In this document: positions 1-10,990 of the stretch, one piece after another
How the letters are laid out: every line of letters starts with the position of its first letter
Numbering within the stretch: the first letter of the stretch is position 1
Assembly: GCF_039531105.1 (NCBI RefSeq)
Contig: NZ_BAAAPK010000001.1
Span: 868,001-932,000 of the forward strand
Length of the DNA: 64,000 bases
Origin: Microbacterium lacus
Lineage (GTDB): Bacteria; Actinomycetota; Actinomycetes; Actinomycetales; Microbacteriaceae
Direction of reading: 5' to 3'
The notes under the pieces: generated by a model
Seen by the model: the letters and a program-made list of their open reading frames with translations, nothing else
Databases searched by the model: none
Told to the model about the DNA's origin: nothing
Made by a program: the position numbers and the translations under genes

Positions 1-595
1 CGAGCACCTCGCGCAGCACGGCGATGCCGATGCCGAGTGCGAGGCCGATCAGGCCACCGAGCACGAGGTTCATCGGAACATTGGGGCTGACGGGTGAGAG
101 GCCGGGCTGTGCTTCGGTGACCGAGGTGAGGCGGACCGGGCTGACGTCGGTGCCGGCGGGCGTCTCGATCTGCTCGACCGTCGTGGTGAGACTGGTGCTC
201 ACGGCATTGGCGATCTCGGCAGCGAGAGCGGGGTCGGCATCCTTCGCGGCGATCGAGATGATCGTCGTGTTCACCGCGTTCGACGCGCTGACCTGGTTAG
301 CCAGTTCGGCGGGCGTGAGGTCGAGACCGAGCTCGTCGATCACCGGCTGCAGGACGAGCGGGGTGGTCGCGAGGTTCGTGTACGTCGTCACGCGCGCCTG
401 TGAGAACGTGTTGCCCTGCTGCAGCTCGCCGATCGTGCCGGCGCCCTGCGTAGAGACGAACACCTGGCTCTCGGACGAGTAGATCGGGGTGCGCGTGAGC
501 GAGTACGCGGCGGCCGCGGCGACGCCGACGAGAGCCGCGGCGACGATGATCAGCCAGCTCTTGCGCAGGACTCGGATGTAGTCGCTGAGTTCCAT
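1..595 (-). CDS. Wzz/chain-length determinant family protein, N-terminal part
   Basis: The gene is cut by the left edge; about 198 N-terminal residues are present. It opens with MELSDYIRVLRKSW, then a membrane segment around residues 14-31, an extracytoplasmic stretch, and a second hydrophobic segment near residues 175-192. This is the Wzz/capsular chain-length regulator layout, preceding a cytoplasmic part that may be a tyrosine autokinase beyond the edge. Proteins of this family set the length of exported polysaccharide chains. A GGAAGG ribosome binding site lies just upstream of the ATG. The phosphatase gene directly upstream on the same strand fits the usual kinase/phosphatase pairing. 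Whether the missing C-terminus carries a kinase cannot be seen. Confidence 0.85.
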   Translation of the reverse strand, partial: MELSDYIRVLRKSWLIIVAAALVGVAAAAAYSLTRTPIYSSESQVFVSTQGAGTIGELQQGNTFSQARVTTYTNLATTPLVLQPVIDELGLDLTPAELANQVSASNAVNTTIISIAAKDADPALAAEIANAVSTSLTTTVEQIETPAGTDVSPVRLTSVTEAQPGLSPVSPNVPMNLVLGGLIGLALGIGIAVLREVL

Positions 596-740
596 GTGGA
601 GCCTTCCGAGGGGTGTGGTTGGGGGACGTTCGACACCCTCGTCGCCATCTATGGTGCCATGTCTGTGTTTCGTCCGCTTTTCGCGGGCATGGCCGGCAGG
701 TGGCTTTCTGCGCTCGTGCGGCGCTGCGTCTCGGCGGAAT

Positions 741-1331
741 TCAGCGGCCGGGTCGGGCGAGTTCGACCACCCGAGCGACTTCGTCGACGGCCGGAACCAG
801 CTGTGCCGCAGACAGCTGGTAGGTGTTCCACGAGCGGCCGAACGGGTCGACGACATCGTCCTCCGCGGCGTCCCGCGGCGGCGTCACCCGGCCGCGCAGG
901 CTGGACAGATGACGGAGTATGCCGCGCAGCCGCGTCTTCGCATCGGGACCTTGGGCCGCCGCCTCGAGGTCGAGCGGGTCGGCCGCCTGCGCGAGACGCG
1001 CGAGCTCGCGCACCGTGAACGTCACCTGCACCTTCGCCGGCACGAGCTCGGCGATCGCCCGCCGATGCTCGCGTGCCATGCCGAGAATCAGATCCTGAGA
1101 GGCCAGCATCCGCTCGGTCAAGTAGCGCGCCCGATGCTCTTCGGCATCGCCCGGCAGGGCGCCGTGCATCTCGGCGAGACGCTTCGCGTCGGGCGTCATC
1201 GCCGCCGGCCGCCCTCGGGTTCCCGCGCTCTCGACCACCACGGGATAGTCGGCCAGACGCGCGCGCAGCAGCTGCGCCGCGAGAGGGGAGCGGCAGATGT
1301 TGCCGGTGCAGACGGCGAAGATCTCGATCAT
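741..1331 (-). CDS. low-molecular-weight protein tyrosine phosphatase
   Basis: The 196-residue protein begins MIEIFAVCTGNICRS, which holds the signature P-loop C-x5-R-S with nucleophile Cys8 and Arg14. A DPF motif near residue 166 is the likely general-acid Asp of the family. It is somewhat longer than typical bacterial LMW-PTPs (about 150 residues). Such enzymes dephosphorylate BY-kinases and control polysaccharide polymerisation, in agreement with the Wzz-like gene that follows on the same strand. A possible -10 box (TAGAGT on the minus strand) lies at 1391-1396, giving a leader of about 55 nt. Function is secure at family level; the substrate is inferred. Confidence 0.9.
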   Translation of the reverse strand: MIEIFAVCTGNICRSPLAAQLLRARLADYPVVVESAGTRGRPAAMTPDAKRLAEMHGALPGDAEEHRARYLTERMLASQDLILGMAREHRRAIAELVPAKVQVTFTVRELARLAQAADPLDLEAAAQGPDAKTRLRGILRHLSSLRGRVTPPRDAAEDDVVDPFGRSWNTYQLSAAQLVPAVDEVARVVELARPGR

Positions 1332-1444
1332 GGACCTGTCACGGGGGAGGGCGCTGGGGGCGCAGTTCGGCGAGGCGAGGAGCCTCGCTCACTCTAGCGA
1401 CGGTGTGTGACGGGAAGATGTCGTGTTTCGTCGCTGCGTCGCGC

Positions 1445-3400
1445 TCAGCCGACGGCCGAGCCGAACATCGCCTGGCAGGACGCGTCGATCGTCACCGGGG
1501 TCGCCTGAGCGGTCGGCGTGTGGCGCACGACAAGGGGGCCAAGCGGGCCCTCGGGGAATGCGACCGTCGAGGACACCGTGACCGTCTCGTCCTTCGGTAC
1601 GAACACCGTGTGGCTGACCGCGGTGTTGCCCTTCTCGACACCGGTGCGCTCCCAGTCGCCGACTTCGCCGACCGCCGGAACCGTGTTCACGATCGACGCG
1701 CCGGGAGGGGCGAAGGTCAGCACGTCGAGCATCATCGTCGTGTCCGGGATGCCGAAGCGCCCGTTTCTGGCGCCGAGCGTGTAGGGGCTCTGGATGTCAT
1801 CGGTGATCCCGTTGTGCAGAGTCAGGGTCGTGGTGACCGTGCGTGCGTTCGCGTCGCAGGTCGCAGCCACCGTCTGCGTCAAGTGGTACTCGAGCTTGCT
1901 CACCGACGAGTTGTTCAGGTACATGCCGACCTGCGTTTTCGTCGTCGAGTCGGCAGGCAGAGCGCCGTCGACGCCGAGCTCGGTGCTCAGTGCCTGCGCG
2001 TCGGGATTCGTGAACGAGAGGTTGACCCGCTGCTCCTTCGCCGAGGTTTCGAGTGCGCCGAGCATCGCGATCGGGTCCCAGCTCGAGCTCGTCAGGTGGG
2101 CGAACACGCTCTGCGAGACGTCGGCGAAGAACGCGTCCGAATCGCGGCCGTTCGGGAAGCGCTCGTACGCGTCGCTCAGCAGCACCTTCACCGCGTTCTC
2201 GGCGGTGATCTGCTCGCCCGAGGCGAGGGTCACGGGGCCGGCGACCTCGAGCATGTGCGAGAGCACAGTCGGGTCGATCGAGATCACGCCGTCGAACTGC
2301 GCGCCCGAAGTCTGCCGCCACAGATCCTGGAACAGCTGCGCCGTCGTCGGGAAGTCGGGGGTCATCGTGTAGTCCTGCGAATACCGCGTGAAGCCCGACA
2401 GGTAGAGGCCGGTCGTCTCCTCGGGGATCGACGAGTAGACGTTGCCGGCCGTGCCCGCGTCGTAGAACGTCTGCGAACTGGCCTGGTCCGCGAAGCCCAG
2501 CCGGCCGTCGGTCACCGTGAGGATCATGCTCGCGGCCGGGTTGCCCCCGGTCGCGCGAATCTCGGCGTTGTTCTGGAAGATCACGAGGTAGGTCTTCGTG
2601 CCGCCGGAACCCGCCATGTCGAGCAGGGTCGGCATGTACCGGTTCACGACGTCGAGGGTCGGCGCCGCCTGCTGGATGATCGAGAGGATGTCGTCGATCG
2701 GCTCGGCCACGATCGGCAACAGCTGGCTGCGGTCGATCGGCGCGACCTGAGCCTCGGCCGCCGTGAACGCCTCGGAGATCGCGGGCAGCGCTCCCTGTGC
2801 CTGCCGGAACGGCTCGAGGTTGATGCCGCCGCCCTCGACCGTGATCTTGTCGAAGTCCATCGCGGTCATGACCTGCATGCCCGGCGGAAGAGCCTGCTGC
2901 ACGAGCGTGTCGACCGCGCGGGTCACCCGCTGCACGGCATCCACGTTCTGCCCGACGAACGGCACGCGTGCCGCGACGTCCCACAGGGGGCCGTCGACGA
3001 TGTCGGCGGCCTCGGTCGTGCTCGCCGTGATCTGCTGCGCGGTCGCGGCGACCGCGGCCTCGTCGCCGTCCTTGAGCTGCGTGCTGAGCGTGGCGAGTTG
3101 CTTCTTCGCGTCGTTCAGCGCGGCGCGGGCGTCGGAGGCCTGCCCGAAGAAGATCACCGCGAAGACTCCGGCGACCGCGACGATGAGGATGAGAGCGAGC
3201 AGGATGCCGAGCACCCACGGCCAGATCCGGCGTCGGCGCTTGGGCTTGTCGGGTTCGGCGTTTTCGGGGGCGATGAGGTCGTCGAGGGTCTGAGTCTTCG
3301 CGGTCTCGCGTGTGCTCTCGGTGTCGGCTGCGGGGGTGCGGCGCTCGCGCCGCGTGGCGGGCGGGCCGTCTACGGGGGCGGTCTCGTCGTCAGGCAGCAT
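1445..3400 (-). CDS. DUF4012 domain membrane protein
   Basis: This 651-residue protein has a charged cytoplasmic N-terminus of about 60 residues, a basic KRRRR stop-transfer patch, one strong membrane helix around residues 62-86, and a large extracytoplasmic part. The segment FQNNAEIRATGG matches the hallmark of DUF4012, a family of unknown function often found in actinobacterial capsule and exopolysaccharide loci. That setting agrees with the chain-length protein and tyrosine phosphatase next door. The start ATG at 3400 is supported by a -10 box 6 nt away. The biochemical role is unknown. Confidence 0.85.
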   Translation of the reverse strand: MLPDDETAPVDGPPATRRERRTPAADTESTRETAKTQTLDDLIAPENAEPDKPKRRRRIWPWVLGILLALILIVAVAGVFAVIFFGQASDARAALNDAKKQLATLSTQLKDGDEAAVAATAQQITASTTEAADIVDGPLWDVAARVPFVGQNVDAVQRVTRAVDTLVQQALPPGMQVMTAMDFDKITVEGGGINLEPFRQAQGALPAISEAFTAAEAQVAPIDRSQLLPIVAEPIDDILSIIQQAAPTLDVVNRYMPTLLDMAGSGGTKTYLVIFQNNAEIRATGGNPAASMILTVTDGRLGFADQASSQTFYDAGTAGNVYSSIPEETTGLYLSGFTRYSQDYTMTPDFPTTAQLFQDLWRQTSGAQFDGVISIDPTVLSHMLEVAGPVTLASGEQITAENAVKVLLSDAYERFPNGRDSDAFFADVSQSVFAHLTSSSWDPIAMLGALETSAKEQRVNLSFTNPDAQALSTELGVDGALPADSTTKTQVGMYLNNSSVSKLEYHLTQTVAATCDANARTVTTTLTLHNGITDDIQSPYTLGARNGRFGIPDTTMMLDVLTFAPPGASIVNTVPAVGEVGDWERTGVEKGNTAVSHTVFVPKDETVTVSSTVAFPEGPLGPLVVRHTPTAQATPVTIDASCQAMFGSAVG

Positions 3401-3406
3401 CCGTCA

Positions 3407-3412
3407 ATCGTA
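3407..3412 (-). promoter_or_regulatory. -10 box of the DUF4012 gene (leaderless)
   Basis: TACGAT on the minus strand sits 6 nt before the ATG, so transcription should start at or next to the start codon. No clear -35 is visible. Confidence 0.5.
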
Positions 3413-3435
3413 GGAGAGCGTTGTTTCGAGTTTGC

Positions 3436-3477
3436 TTCGAGGGGCTGGTGGCTCGATTCGAGGGGCTGGTGGCTCGA
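3436..3477. repeat. perfect 21-bp tandem duplication
   Basis: A 21-bp unit starting TTCGAGGGGCTGG is present twice without mismatch (3436-3456 and 3457-3477), in the gap upstream of the DUF4012 gene. It may be a recent slippage event; no function is evident. Confidence 0.9.
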
Positions 3478-3575
3478 TTGGTCACGCGGCGGCCGGGTAC
3501 GTAGGCTCGTCCTGTCGGTTCCCCCGCCGACCCGGCCCCGGCCGGACCTCGCAACACCGGAAGCCTGCCCCCCTC

Positions 3576-3692
3576 GTGCTCCGACGGCTGATTCTGACGC
3601 TGGCGTGCGTCGCCGTGATCGTTCCGATCGCGCTGTACGCGCTGCTCGTCGTCGGCTCGCGCGATGCGGTGGAGTACTACTACGGGCGGTGA
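3576..3692 (+). CDS. possible 38-residue single-span membrane protein
   Basis: A GTG at 3576 opens a 38-residue frame with one hydrophobic segment (LTLACVAVIVPIALYALLVV) and a short charged tail ending in YYYGR. It lies between two minus-strand genes and ends 13 nt before the next gene's stop. The composition looks like a real membrane peptide rather than noise, but there is no clear ribosome binding site and I do not recognise a family. Conservation in relatives would decide. Confidence 0.35.
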   Translation: MLRRLILTLACVAVIVPIALYALLVVGSRDAVEYYYGR

Positions 3693-3704
3693 GCCCTCGG
3701 GGTT

Positions 3705-5684
<1,980 letters not shown>

Positions 5685-5841
5685 GGCAGCCCCCCTGCTG
5701 CGTGCGGACGGTGGCCTCCATGCTCGTGGCGGGGCGTGGTGGCGTCAAGCGCCGCTCCTCCCCAGACGGGCGGGCACGGGATGTTATCCACAGGTCTTCG
5801 CACATGTGTATGAATGTCGGCGGTTGGTGCAACGATGAGTC

Positions 5842-7290
5842 ATGGGCATCCTCAGCGACATGAAGCAGCGCGTCACCGCGCTGGAATCGTGTGGCGGGAC
5901 GGATGCCGAGGGGCGAGCTCTGCTCGACGCGATCCGGGTGCTGAGCACGGATGACGTCGTCGACCTGGTCTCGATCGCGTCGGGCATCAAGCATGATGCC
6001 GACCGCCTGATCGCTGTCGGTGCCGCGATCGTCGCCGAGAGATCCACTCGCGAGCTCGGCCAGTCCGGCGCGGCGGCGGTGCGCGGGTATCCCACTCCCG
6101 TCTCCTTGGTGCAGTCGATCTCGGGTGGTACGCGAGCGGATGCCGTGCGCGCGGTGCGGGTGGGCGAGGCGTTGCTCGAAAATGCGGATGTATCGAACAT
6201 AGAGTCGGATGTGGCGGCTGATTCGTGCTGGCACGACTGTCTCGACCGGGCTCTGCTCGCCGGGTCGCTGACCTCCGCACAGCACGATGCGATCCGCCGC
6301 GGGTTGGGAGAGCCGCAGAGCGAGCTCGACGAGGTCTGGGCGCTCGCCGCAGCGCAGCTGGTCGCAGAATCCGACGGCATCGATGTCGAAGAGCTCGCCC
6401 GGCGCGCACGGCAGGTGCGCGACGCGCTGGATCCGGCGGGGTTGGAGGAGCGACAGTCGCGGCGATTCGCGGCGCGCTCGCTGCGGACCTGGACCGACGC
6501 GGACGGCGGGCACCACGCACGCATCGACTTCGCCGACGAGGACGCCGCTTTCTGGAACTCCGTGATCTCGTCCGCGCTGCGACCCCGCCGCGGAGGACCC
6601 CGGTTCATGACCGACGCCGAGCGCGCGGCCGCCGACGACCTCATCGCCGATCCGCGAACCAACGAGCAGTTGACGTACGACCTGATCACGGACGTGTTCC
6701 GTGCCGGGGCCCTGGCGTCGGCATCCGATGTCTTCGGCGTCCGCCGGCCGGGCGTCCGCATGGTCGTCGTGAAAGATGCCATCGGGCCGCGTGATGCGCT
6801 CGGACGCATGCTCGCGACCGGTCATCTCGAGGACGGTGGCGACGCCCTGGCGGGCTCGGTGATCGACCGAGCGCTGTGCGAGGTGGGCGCCGTCGAGGTC
6901 ACCGTCGACTCGTGCGGCAACCCGCTCGATGTGGGCCGCGAGCAGCGGCTGTTCACTCCGCGGCAGAAGCTCGCGCTCGCCGTGCGCGACGGAGGGTGTG
7001 TGTGGCCCGGATGCCGCGTCACCGCGTCGTATTGCGAGGCTCACCATTCGGAGCACTGGGCGACGGGCGGCAAGACCGATATCGACGCGGGAATCCTGCT
7101 CTGCCGGTTCCACCACATGCTTCTGCACAACGCGGGATGGCGGATTCTGCGGGTCGGCAAAGGACCGTTTCTTCTGCATCGGCCACCTGGTGGGGCGGGG
7201 GAGCCCATCCCGCTGCAGTCGAAGTCCGCGGTGAGGTGGGCGTGGGATCCGCCACCGTCCGGCGGTCGCACGGGGTGGCGGGCGGCCTGA
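5842..7290 (+). CDS. DUF222 / HNH endonuclease domain protein
   Basis: The 482-residue protein has an N-terminal helical DUF222 region (roughly residues 30-300) and a C-terminal HNH module near residues 385-430. The module includes the Cys pair of CVWPGC, the EAHH core and a later CRFHH. This domain pair is common and often multicopy in Microbacteriaceae, Mycobacterium and relatives, and its biological role is unsettled. An AACGAT hexamer 5 nt before the ATG could be the -10 of a leaderless transcript. No inteins, introns or repeats flank it, so mobility is not evident here. Confidence 0.9.
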   Translation: MGILSDMKQRVTALESCGGTDAEGRALLDAIRVLSTDDVVDLVSIASGIKHDADRLIAVGAAIVAERSTRELGQSGAAAVRGYPTPVSLVQSISGGTRADAVRAVRVGEALLENADVSNIESDVAADSCWHDCLDRALLAGSLTSAQHDAIRRGLGEPQSELDEVWALAAAQLVAESDGIDVEELARRARQVRDALDPAGLEERQSRRFAARSLRTWTDADGGHHARIDFADEDAAFWNSVISSALRPRRGGPRFMTDAERAAADDLIADPRTNEQLTYDLITDVFRAGALASASDVFGVRRPGVRMVVVKDAIGPRDALGRMLATGHLEDGGDALAGSVIDRALCEVGAVEVTVDSCGNPLDVGREQRLFTPRQKLALAVRDGGCVWPGCRVTASYCEAHHSEHWATGGKTDIDAGILLCRFHHMLLHNAGWRILRVGKGPFLLHRPPGGAGEPIPLQSKSAVRWAWDPPPSGGRTGWRAA

Positions 7291-7397
7291 GTCGTCGGGT
7301 GGTTTTACGGCGGGCGGTGTCAGTCGGCGGGGTGAACGGCCCGGGGTGAACGGCGCGCGGCGGGCGGTGCGGGGCGGGGTAGACGGCCGGGCGGGCG

Positions 7398-7449
7398 GCG
7401 CGGGTGGGCAGTGCGGGTGGGCGGCGCGGGTGGGCGGTGCGGGGTGGGT
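7398..7449. repeat. four-copy 13-bp G-rich tandem repeat
   Basis: Four adjacent 13-bp units of the form G(C/T)GCGGGTGGGC(G/A) alternate GC and GT at their second base; the last copy is degenerate. They lie in the 257-bp gap between the HNH gene and the next membrane protein. The G runs could form a G-quadruplex on the plus strand. No coding sequence is convincing in this gap. Confidence 0.75.
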
Positions 7450-7547
7450 AAACACCATCTCATCCGCTCACGTCGTGACTGAGGGGTGCGGGATCGAGCT
7501 GCGGTGTAGGCTGGCGCCGCTCCGACCCGTGGAGCAAGGCAATACGC

Positions 7548-9212
7548 GTGACAGCACCCGAACCGCCCGACTCGCACCACGGCGGACCGCAGCGCGACGA
7601 CGCCCGGTTCGACGGCGATGCCGCGCGCGCGGACGACCTCGCGGCGCTCTTCGGCGGTCTCGACGAGGACGCGGATTCGGGTGAGGCGAGGGACGCCGAC
7701 TCGGAGGCCCGCCGGGCGAGCCTGGCGGCGTTGTTCGGCGGCGCCGCAGCCAGGGTCGATGCGGATTCGACGGAAGAGCAGCCGTCGCGAGCGACGGCCG
7801 AACCATTGCCGGAGCCGGTCTCGGCGTGGGGCTCGGCGCCGGAGCCGTCATCGGACCGATTCGGCGACGGTGCAGAGGACTTGCCGCAGTTCGCGTGGGA
7901 TCCGGCGGCGGTGCCCGCACCGCGTGACGCGGTCCCGGCCATGCCCGAGGCGATGGCGGAGACTTCGGCCCTGGAACCGGACGTGCCGGATGGCATGGTG
8001 CGGGACGCCGACGTGCCGACCACCCTGTTGTCGGGGGTGGCGGTGCCGTCATCGCCGGAGGAATCGGCGGGGGATCCGACCGTGCCCGCGGAGGTGGTGC
8101 GGCGCCCGGTCGTGTCCGAGGCGGGGATGCCGGAGGGGGAGGATCCGGTCGCGCCGGTCTCGGTGTCCGCGGCGGGGACGCGGGATCCGGTCGCGCCCGA
8201 GGCGGGGATGCCGGAGGGGGAGGATCCGGTCGCGCCGGTGTCGGAACCGGGAGCCCGGGGGGCGGCGACCCGGGGTGTCTTCGGCAGACCCGTCACAGAG
8301 AAGCGCAGGCTTCGGACGTCGAGCACGAAGGCGAGATGGGCGGCGGTCGCCGCGATCGTCCTGCTCGCCGGAGTGGTCGGCGCATCGGCCCTCGTCGCGC
8401 AGAGAGTGGCGGCGAGCAACCTCGCGGCGGCGCAGCTCGCGACCGCGATCGCGCTGTGGGAAGAGGCGGAGAACGCGGCGACCGAACCTCAGACGCTCCT
8501 CGATGCGGCCGTCGACGACTACACGGAGACCGTCGACGCGGCGAACATCGCCGCGTCGAGCGCGGCATCTGCATTCGCGGCGGTCGCGGGGATGGTGCCG
8601 CAGGCTCCGCTCGATGAGGCGAACGCCGCATTGACCGCGCTCACCGACGAACTCGACCGGGGCGGCCCGACCGGCATCCCGGAGGCGTACGTGCGGGCAG
8701 ACATCGACGAAACCGATATCGAACAGATCACAGACGCCACCGGCCGCGCCCAAGAGCACCTCGCTTCGGTCGCTGCCGCGGTCCGCGCGCTCACCGCGGC
8801 GCAGGCTTCGGTGCAGAAAAAGAGCGAAGCGCTGCGAGCAGCGCAGGTCGCGCTCGGGGTCGCAGTGCCCGACGCGGCACTCGTCATCGTCGAGGAGAAT
8901 CGGCGGGCACAGCAGAGGTTCCGCGATGCGGTGGTCGCAGCATCCGTCGCCGTGCCGGCCGCGCAGAATGCCGGCGGATCCGGAGACGCCGAACTGCTCG
9001 CCTACGCGGCCGCGGTCACGGCGCTCAGAGAAGACCAGAAACGCGCCGAGGGCGTCGTCGAGCCCGTCACACCGCCGGTGACGGTACCCGATCCGGCACC
9101 AGCACCCGATCCCGCGCCGGCACCCGATCCGGTGCCCCAGCCGACCCCGGAACCCACACCCACACCCACTCCGACGCCCACGGAGCCGCCACCGCCCGTG
9201 CCCACGCCGTAG
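7548..9212 (+). CDS. unrecognised single-span membrane protein with coiled, Ala-rich exterior
   Basis: A GTG start with GGAGCAAGG upstream gives 554 residues. Residues 1-260 form an acidic, disordered cytoplasmic region containing a duplicated 27-residue unit (EAGMPEGEDPVAPVS). One membrane helix spans about 265-287. The exterior part is Ala-rich and probably alpha-helical or coiled coil (about 290-500). The protein ends in a Pro-Asp-Ala then Pro-Thr tail typical of cell-wall-spanning linkers. I do not recognise a family. It may be a structural envelope protein. Confidence 0.7.
   Translation: MTAPEPPDSHHGGPQRDDARFDGDAARADDLAALFGGLDEDADSGEARDADSEARRASLAALFGGAAARVDADSTEEQPSRATAEPLPEPVSAWGSAPEPSSDRFGDGAEDLPQFAWDPAAVPAPRDAVPAMPEAMAETSALEPDVPDGMVRDADVPTTLLSGVAVPSSPEESAGDPTVPAEVVRRPVVSEAGMPEGEDPVAPVSVSAAGTRDPVAPEAGMPEGEDPVAPVSEPGARGAATRGVFGRPVTEKRRLRTSSTKARWAAVAAIVLLAGVVGASALVAQRVAASNLAAAQLATAIALWEEAENAATEPQTLLDAAVDDYTETVDAANIAASSAASAFAAVAGMVPQAPLDEANAALTALTDELDRGGPTGIPEAYVRADIDETDIEQITDATGRAQEHLASVAAAVRALTAAQASVQKKSEALRAAQVALGVAVPDAALVIVEENRRAQQRFRDAVVAASVAVPAAQNAGGSGDAELLAYAAAVTALREDQKRAEGVVEPVTPPVTVPDPAPAPDPAPAPDPVPQPTPEPTPTPTPTPTEPPPPVPTP
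8117..8239 (+). repeat. in-frame duplication inside the 7548-9212 gene
   Basis: Two identical 42-bp copies lie at 8117-8158 and 8198-8239, an 81-bp period equal to 27 codons. The duplication keeps the frame and lengthens the disordered cytoplasmic region. Confidence 0.9.
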
Positions 9213-9269
9213 CGACGAAAAGCCCCGACGAGGGTCACCCCGGAAGGGTCGGCGCGATGACGACCCGGA

Positions 9270-10166
9270 TCACTCCGGGAGGGTCGGTGCGATCTCCTTG
9301 ATGAAGCCGGCGAGACCCGGACCGAGGTCCTCACGGTCCAGAGCGAGGAGGATGCTCGACTTCAGGTAGTCCAGGCGATCACCGGTGTCGTAGCGACGAC
9401 CCGAGAAGATCACGCCCAGCACGGGACCCGCGATCGACTCGTCGGCGGCCAGCTCCTCCAGAGCGTCCGTCAGCTGGATCTCGCCGCCCTTGCCGGGCTC
9501 CGTGTTCTCGAGCACCTCGAAGATCTCGGGCTTGAGCACATAGCGACCGATGATCGCGAGGTTGCTCGGCGCCTCTTCGGCGGACGGCTTCTCGACGAGC
9601 GCCTTGATCTTCACGACGTCGGACTCGTCGGTCGTGTCCACGTCAGCACACCCGTACAGGTGGATCTGCGACGGGTCGACCTCCATGAGCGCGACGACCG
9701 TCGCCGAACGACCGAGCGACACCTCGATCATCCGAGACAGCAGCGGGTCGCGCGCGTCGATCAGGTCATCACCCAGCATCACGGCGAACGTCTCGTTGCC
9801 GACGTGCTTCTTCGCGCGGAGCACCGCGTGACCGAGACCCTTCGGGTCGCCCTGCCGCACGAAGTGGATGTCGGCGAGCGAACTCGGCTCCATCACGCGG
9901 GCCAGCTTGCCGTGGTCACCTTTCGCCTCGAGCGTGTGCTCCAGCTCCGTCACGCGGTCGAAGTGGTTCGCCAGCGCGTTCTTGTTGCGGCCGATGATCA
10001 CGAGGATGTCGTCGATCCCGGCGGCGACCGCCTCCTCGACGACGTACTGGATGGCCGGCTTGTCGACGACCGGCAGCATCTCCTTCGGCATGGCCTTCGT
10101 CGCGGGAAGGAAACGGGTGCCGAGACCGGCTGCGGGGATCACGGCCTTGATGGTGGGGGAGGTCAT
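9270..10166 (-). CDS. galU: UTP-glucose-1-phosphate uridylyltransferase
   Basis: The 298-residue protein starts MTSPTIKAVIPAAGLGTRFLP and carries the nucleotidyltransferase signature GLGTRFLPATKAMPKEMLP. A later VEKP and the GRYVL segment are typical of GalU. It makes UDP-glucose from UTP and glucose-1-phosphate, the sugar donor for cell-surface polysaccharide, so it could feed the glycosyltransferase encoded nearby. The ATG at 10166 is favoured over an upstream in-frame ATG because a -10 box sits 6 nt before it and the family alignment begins here. Confidence 0.95.
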   Translation of the reverse strand: MTSPTIKAVIPAAGLGTRFLPATKAMPKEMLPVVDKPAIQYVVEEAVAAGIDDILVIIGRNKNALANHFDRVTELEHTLEAKGDHGKLARVMEPSSLADIHFVRQGDPKGLGHAVLRAKKHVGNETFAVMLGDDLIDARDPLLSRMIEVSLGRSATVVALMEVDPSQIHLYGCADVDTTDESDVVKIKALVEKPSAEEAPSNLAIIGRYVLKPEIFEVLENTEPGKGGEIQLTDALEELAADESIAGPVLGVIFSGRRYDTGDRLDYLKSSILLALDREDLGPGLAGFIKEIAPTLPE

Positions 10167-10172
10167 GGAAGA

Positions 10173-10178
10173 ACCGTA
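10173..10178 (-). promoter_or_regulatory. -10 box of galU (leaderless)
   Basis: TACGGT on the minus strand lies exactly 6 nt before the galU ATG. This placement predicts an mRNA without a 5' leader. Confidence 0.55.
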
Positions 10179-10251
10179 CCGATTCCGCGTGAATGCCATG
10201 TTTCCGGGTGGTGACACCGAAAAGCGGCCTCACCAGGGAGAAGCCCCAATC

Positions 10252-10273
10252 GTGTCCCCCGAAGAGGGGACAC
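10252..10273. promoter_or_regulatory. GTCCCC-type inverted repeat, copy 1
   Basis: GTGTCCCC and GGGGACAC form a perfect 8-bp inverted repeat around CGAAGA. It includes TGTCCCCCGAA (10253-10263), whose reverse complement TTCGGGGGACA recurs before the GT2 gene and the acetolactate decarboxylase gene. It lies between divergent galU and the lipoprotein gene. An operator is the simplest reading; the binding protein is unknown. Confidence 0.5.
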
Positions 10274-10350
10274 CGGTCTCGACCCCACCCCCGCATAGAC
10301 TGGCCGGACCCGGTCGCAGGTGCCTGGTGACGCAACATTCCGCTGACATC

Positions 10351-10367
10351 ACCCCGTTCGGGGGACT
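10351..10367. promoter_or_regulatory. GTCCCC-type motif, copy 2
   Basis: TTCGGGGGACT (10357-10367) differs from the shared 11-mer at one base, and CCCCG-TT-CGGGG makes a small palindrome. It is about 20 bp upstream of the lipoprotein start, so a bound protein could block or activate that gene. Confidence 0.4.
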
Positions 10368-10387
10368 CGGGCACAGAGGGGCCGCAC

Positions 10388-10984
10388 ATGCGCTTTCCAC
10401 GACGAACGACCGCGCTCGCCGCGGCTGCTGCACTTGCCGTCGCGCTGGCCGGATGCAGCTCGCCCCCGTGGGAGACCCCGACCGCCTCGCCGACTCCCAC
10501 GCCCACCTCCACTGAGGTGCCTCAGCCCGTCCCGAACGACCTGTCGTCGGGATCCACCGAGCGCGGACTCACCGCGGGGCCGCTCACGATCACGATCGAC
10601 TACTGGTCCACCCTCACGATGGACAAGTGGACCGCCGACGCCCTCAAGCCGGTCAGCCTCTCGATGATCACGCAGATCACGCCCAACGACGGCCAGAAGG
10701 TCTACCTCCAGCGCGCGACCATGATCGCCACCCCGATGGCGGCGACCGAGACCTTCGATCCGCTCAGCGCCCAGGTCGACAGCGCGACGACGAACCCGGG
10801 CTATCTGGTCCTCGACCCGTACAGCTACTCGCAGACCTTCACGGTCGGACCGACGCCGGCGGACGCGACCTACGTCTCGCTCGAGTTCACCTACGAATAC
10901 CTCGTGCAGTCCACGCCGACCTCGAGCGACTACGCGAAGCAGACTGCGACCGACACGATCACCGTCGCGATCGCGCAGAAGTAA
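10388..10984 (+). CDS. secreted lipoprotein of unknown function
   Basis: The 198-residue product has a twin-arginine-bearing signal peptide (MRFPRRTTALAAAAALAVA) and a lipobox LAGC with Cys near residue 23. A Pro-Thr-rich linker follows, then a beta-rich domain of about 140 residues. It should be anchored to the outer face of the membrane. I do not recognise the folded domain. It is divergent from galU, and two copies of a shared inverted-repeat motif lie in the promoter region. It ends 6 bp from the convergent neighbour. Confidence 0.8.
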   Translation: MRFPRRTTALAAAAALAVALAGCSSPPWETPTASPTPTPTSTEVPQPVPNDLSSGSTERGLTAGPLTITIDYWSTLTMDKWTADALKPVSLSMITQITPNDGQKVYLQRATMIATPMAATETFDPLSAQVDSATTNPGYLVLDPYSYSQTFTVGPTPADATYVSLEFTYEYLVQSTPTSSDYAKQTATDTITVAIAQK

Positions 10985-10990
10985 TCCCGA

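Noticed and set aside
5842..7290. DUF222/HNH gene as a homing endonuclease or mobile element
   Set aside because: No intron, intein, terminal repeats or interrupted gene at its borders; such genes are widespread paralogues in this lineage.
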